Shown here piece by piece: positions 61,632 to 64,000 of a stretch of DNA of 64,000 nt. Both the position numbers and the translations under genes were made by a program. The stretch covers positions 98,377 to 162,376 of the forward strand of contig JAZBPX010000023.1 in assembly GCA_036351775.1 (NCBI GenBank), in the 5' to 3' direction. Position 1 is the stretch's first letter, and every line of letters starts with the position of its first letter. The DNA is from Pacificimonas sp036351775 (lineage in GTDB: Bacteria > Pseudomonadota > Alphaproteobacteria > Sphingomonadales > Sphingomonadaceae). The notes under the pieces are model-generated. The model made no database searches. It was not told the DNA's origin and saw only the letters and a list, made by a program, of their open reading frames with translations.

Positions 61632-63428
61632 ATGACCATATATGCAGACCGCCTCGCCGCCCTTCGTACCGAGCTTGCCGCCCGTAGCCTCGATGCCTTC
61701 GTCATCCCGCTTACCGACGAACACATGTCGGAATATGTCGGCGAATATGCCCAGCGCCTCGCCTGGCTGACCGGTTTCGGCGGGTCGGCCGGATCGGCGG
61801 CGGTCACGGCGGACAAGGCGGCGATGTTCACCGACAGCCGCTACACCGTGCAGGTGCGCCAGCAGGTGGACGGCAACCTCTATGAGTATCAGGACGTGCC
61901 GCGCGTGAAGGCACATGACTGGCTGGCGGAGGCCCTGCCGCCCGGCGCGCGCGTGGGGTATGACGCCTGGCTGCACACGCCGTCCTGGGTCTCGACCGCG
62001 AAGGCTGCGCTTGTCGGCGAGGGCATCGACCTCGTCCCGGTCGATACCAATCCCATCGACGCCATCTGGCCCGATCAGCCCGAGCCAAGCACCGCGCCCA
62101 TCTATATCCACGACACGGACCTCGCCGGTCGCCCCTCCGCCGAGAAACGCGCCGACATCGCCACGTGGCTGGCCGAGAAAAAGGCCGACGCCGTCGTCAT
62201 CGCCGCCCTCGATTCGATCGCGTGGCTCCTCAACATCCGCGGGGAGGACGTCGAGCACACGCCCGTCGCCCTCGCCTTTGCCATTGTCGACCGTGCGGGC
62301 ACCGTCCGCCTGTTCATCGACCCCGTTAAGGTCCCCGCAGAAGTCGCCAGCGCTCTCGGCTCGGACGTCAGCATCGAACCGCGCGACGGGTTCGCAGAAG
62401 CCCTGGCCGGTTATTCCGGGAAGACCGTCGCCGCCGATCCCGACAGCTGCGTCGCGGCCATCTTCCAGGCGCTGGAGGACGGCGGCGCAAAGGTCCTGCG
62501 CGCCCGCGACCCCGTGGTCCTGCCAAAGGCCGTCAAGAACGAAGCGGAGCTTGCGGGCAGCCGCTCGGCGCATGTCCGCGACGGCGCGGCCCTCTCGCGC
62601 TTCCTGAAATGGCTCGACGACACCGCCCCCTCCGGCGAGGTCGACGAGCTGGGTGCCGCCGCCAAGCTCATGGAGATCCGCTCCGAATCGAACCTCCTTC
62701 GCGACACCAGCTTCGACACCATCTCCGCCGCCGGTCCGAACGCGGCCCTCCCGCACTACCGCGTCGATGAAGGCTCGAACCGCAAGCTGGAGCCGAACGG
62801 TATCTTCCTGTGCGATTCGGGCGGGCAGTATGGCGACGGCACCACCGACGTTACCCGCACCATCATCGTCGGCGAACCGACTGAGGAAATGCGGGACCGC
62901 TTCACCCGCGTCCTGAAGGGCCATATCGCGCTCGCGACCGCCGTCTTTCCGGCCGGCACCACAGGCGGCCAGCTCGACGCCTTCGCGCGCCAGCATCTGT
63001 GGCAGGCCGGCCTCGACTATGGCCACGGCACCGGTCACGGGGTCGGCAGTTTTCTTGGGGTGCATGAGGGGCCGCAGCGCATCGCGGCGGCGAGCTACCC
63101 CGGCGGCGGCGCGTCCGAGCCGCTTCAGGCCGGGATGATCCTCTCCAACGAGCCCGGCTACTACAAGGAAGGCGCCTACGGCATCCGCATCGAGAATCTC
63201 GTCATCGTCGAACCGCGCGAGACGCCGGGCGGGGAGGGCGAGTTCCTCGGCTTCGAAACCGTCACCTTCGCGCCCATCGATCTGCGTTTGGTCGAACCAG
63301 CCCTACTGACCCCGGCGGAAAAGGACTGGCTGAACGCCTATCATAAGGACGTCCGCGAAAAGATCGGCCCCCAGCTCAGGACGCCCGAGGACCAGGCCTG
63401 GCTGGAACAGGCAACGACCGCGATCTGA
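61632..63428 (+). CDS. Xaa-Pro aminopeptidase (M24B, aminopeptidase P1-like, three-domain form)
   Basis: A 598-residue metallopeptidase removing N-terminal residues before proline. Two creatinase-like N-terminal domains (to about 310) precede the pita-bread domain. The dimetal ligands are both Asp in LCDSGGQYGDGTTDVTRT, His in YGHGTGHGVGSFLGVHEGPQ, Glu in LSNEPGYYKEG and Glu in GIRIENLVIV. The size and the C-terminal DxRLxxPxLLT-like tail (IDLRLVEPALLTPAEKDWLNAYH) match the long, APP1-like group. No signal peptide. ATG at 61632 is used; the frame is open upstream. Confidence 0.94.
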   Translation: MTIYADRLAALRTELAARSLDAFVIPLTDEHMSEYVGEYAQRLAWLTGFGGSAGSAAVTADKAAMFTDSRYTVQVRQQVDGNLYEYQDVPRVKAHDWLAEALPPGARVGYDAWLHTPSWVSTAKAALVGEGIDLVPVDTNPIDAIWPDQPEPSTAPIYIHDTDLAGRPSAEKRADIATWLAEKKADAVVIAALDSIAWLLNIRGEDVEHTPVALAFAIVDRAGTVRLFIDPVKVPAEVASALGSDVSIEPRDGFAEALAGYSGKTVAADPDSCVAAIFQALEDGGAKVLRARDPVVLPKAVKNEAELAGSRSAHVRDGAALSRFLKWLDDTAPSGEVDELGAAAKLMEIRSESNLLRDTSFDTISAAGPNAALPHYRVDEGSNRKLEPNGIFLCDSGGQYGDGTTDVTRTIIVGEPTEEMRDRFTRVLKGHIALATAVFPAGTTGGQLDAFARQHLWQAGLDYGHGTGHGVGSFLGVHEGPQRIAAASYPGGGASEPLQAGMILSNEPGYYKEGAYGIRIENLVIVEPRETPGGEGEFLGFETVTFAPIDLRLVEPALLTPAEKDWLNAYHKDVREKIGPQLRTPEDQAWLEQATTAI

Positions 63429-63475
63429 GAACCCCTCTCCAGCAGGGCAGAATCACACCGACCCCTTGAAAAATA

Positions 63476-63526
63476 GTCATTCCCACGAGGCCTGCACCCG
63501 CGACGGCGGGTGGCGGGAATCCACGC
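63476..63526. repeat. GTCAT palindrome with a nested hairpin (copy H)
   Basis: The outer arms are GTCATTCCCACG and CGGGAATCCACGC, as in the other copies, but the loop holds an additional perfect 7-bp hairpin CACCCGC / GCGGGTG (63495-63501 with 63506-63512). It lies between convergent genes (aminopeptidase P and the 55-residue protein). Confidence 0.75.
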
Positions 63527-63584
63527 TGAAAGGGTCCGGCTCGGTGCAGCGGCCACGCCGTGCGTCCGTGCCTTCGCAAGATGT

Positions 63585-63752
63585 CTAGCGCTCCATATTC
63601 GCCCCGCCACCACCGGAACCGTCAGGACCGTTACCCTCATCACTAGCGTCACCGCCCGCCTCGCCCCGCGCGGCCGCCTTCCGCCGCCGCAGGTTTTCGC
63701 GCAGTGCCCTGGCCAGCCGGTCCTGCTGCTCATCGGATTTTGCGTTCGTCAT
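63585..63752 (-). CDS. Small basic conserved protein, function unknown
   Basis: A 55-residue protein with a helical, basic N-terminal part (DEQQDRLARALRENLRRRKAAAR) and a Gly/Asp-rich low-complexity tail. Short proteins with the RLARALRENLRRRKAQAR pattern are common in alphaproteobacteria and carry no known function; nucleic-acid binding is possible from the charge. The ATG at 63752 starts at the conserved part. The frame extends upstream only over the tRNA on the other strand. Confidence 0.65.
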   Translation of the reverse strand: MTNAKSDEQQDRLARALRENLRRRKAAARGEAGGDASDEGNGPDGSGGGGANMER

Positions 63753-63847
63753 ACCATGCCTTTGCTTGACAGTTGGCCGCCTCTCACCATAGCAGGCGCG
63801 CTTCGCGGGCGGCGAGGCCGATTGGCTCGCGCACGCCAGATGTGGAT

Positions 63848-63922
<75 letters not shown>

Positions 63923-63929
63923 TTTTGGT

Positions 63930-64000
63930 TGCGGTCCCCTATCCGGTGACCTGAGCCCGTACCACCCCGCGCCCCCTGCCCTAACCACCCCTGAGGATAC
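63930..64000. repeat. Second copy of the large two-hairpin repeat, cut by the right edge
   Basis: Positions 63933-63951 form the small hairpin (GGTCCCC / GGTGACC) and 63957-63991 match one arm of the 6110-6197 repeat (CGCCCCCTGCCCTAACCACC), followed by the loop start TGAGGATAC. It begins 8 bases after the tRNA-Thr CCA end. The other arm lies outside the window. Confidence 0.8.

Noticed and set aside
59367..63065. A 1232-codon open frame on minus spanning the oligopeptidase and the region opposite aminopeptidase P
   Set aside because: Only 59367-61535 is coding. The part above 61535 is the antisense of aminopeptidase P, with no family motifs; it stays open because of the high GC content. The signal peptide at 61535 fixes the true start.

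Overview
The window is dense, GC-rich chromosomal DNA from an alphaproteobacterium. The indicators are the aa3 oxidase operon with heme/copper assembly genes, the pckA-chvI-chvG-hprK-EIIA-HPr cluster, the rpmF-plsX-fabH-ihfA-merR order, and a GIY-YIG gene embedded in GTCAT-type palindromes of a kind common in sphingomonad-like genomes. The exact order is not resolved; this is inference from gene content, not from a rRNA.

Layout, left to right. 1-2.98 kb: rpoN (cut by the left edge), lptB, a 2OG-Fe(II) dioxygenase and a prepilin peptidase, all on minus. 3-7.7 kb: Tat-signal SDR, a small palindrome-bounded GIY-YIG nuclease element, MscS channel, orphan [2Fe-2S] subunit, a large perfect hairpin, dienoyl-CoA isomerase and a DUF421 protein. 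7.8-17.3 kb: ctaC-ctaD-ctaB-coxF-like-ctaG-ctaE-surf1, then thrC, an M16 peptidase and a methyltransferase, all on plus. 17.3-17.8 kb: a dead IS5-type transposase fragment and an inverted pair of palindromes. 17.8-25.4 kb: GT39 glycosyltransferase, then on minus a phospholipid-transport operon (SMP-30, STAS-MlaE, MlaF, MlaD, PqiC-like lipoprotein) followed by an M48 lipoprotein. 25.5-29.2 kb: GFA protein, RmuC, small protein, cupin, SpoU methyltransferase. 29.2-35.4 kb: regulatory PTS (HPr, EIIA), RapZ, short HPr kinase, ChvG/ChvI two-component system and PEP carboxykinase. 35.6-38.7 kb: MerR regulator, IHF-alpha, FabH, PlsX, L32. 38.9-50 kb: metallo-hydrolase, PabB-PabC fusion, aminotransferase, GNAT, Coq4-like protein, DUF445, and an RND pump with its adaptor. 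50.2-57.3 kb: GlsB-like, SIMPL, TPR, L,D-transpeptidase, a lipoprotein methyltransferase, MDR oxidoreductase, TrkA/TrkH potassium uptake, DksA-like zinc protein. 57.3-64 kb: CpaF ATPase, thioesterase, exported S9 oligopeptidase, aminopeptidase P, a small basic protein, tRNA-Thr(GGT), and a second copy of the large hairpin repeat, cut by the right edge.

Most operons are tightly coupled: stop/start overlaps of 1 or 4 bases (ATGA, GTGA, TGATG) recur more than fifteen times and decide many starts. The only stretch over 300 bases without an intact gene is 17256-17834, which holds the transposase remnant and paired palindromes. The most unusual material lies in the repeats: a 376-bp unit with 26-bp terminal inverted repeats enclosing only a GIY-YIG gene, related palindromes mostly at convergent gene ends, and a two-hairpin repeat with compensatory changes. 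Another notable point is HPr, whose best start is a CTG codon overlapping the EIIA stop.
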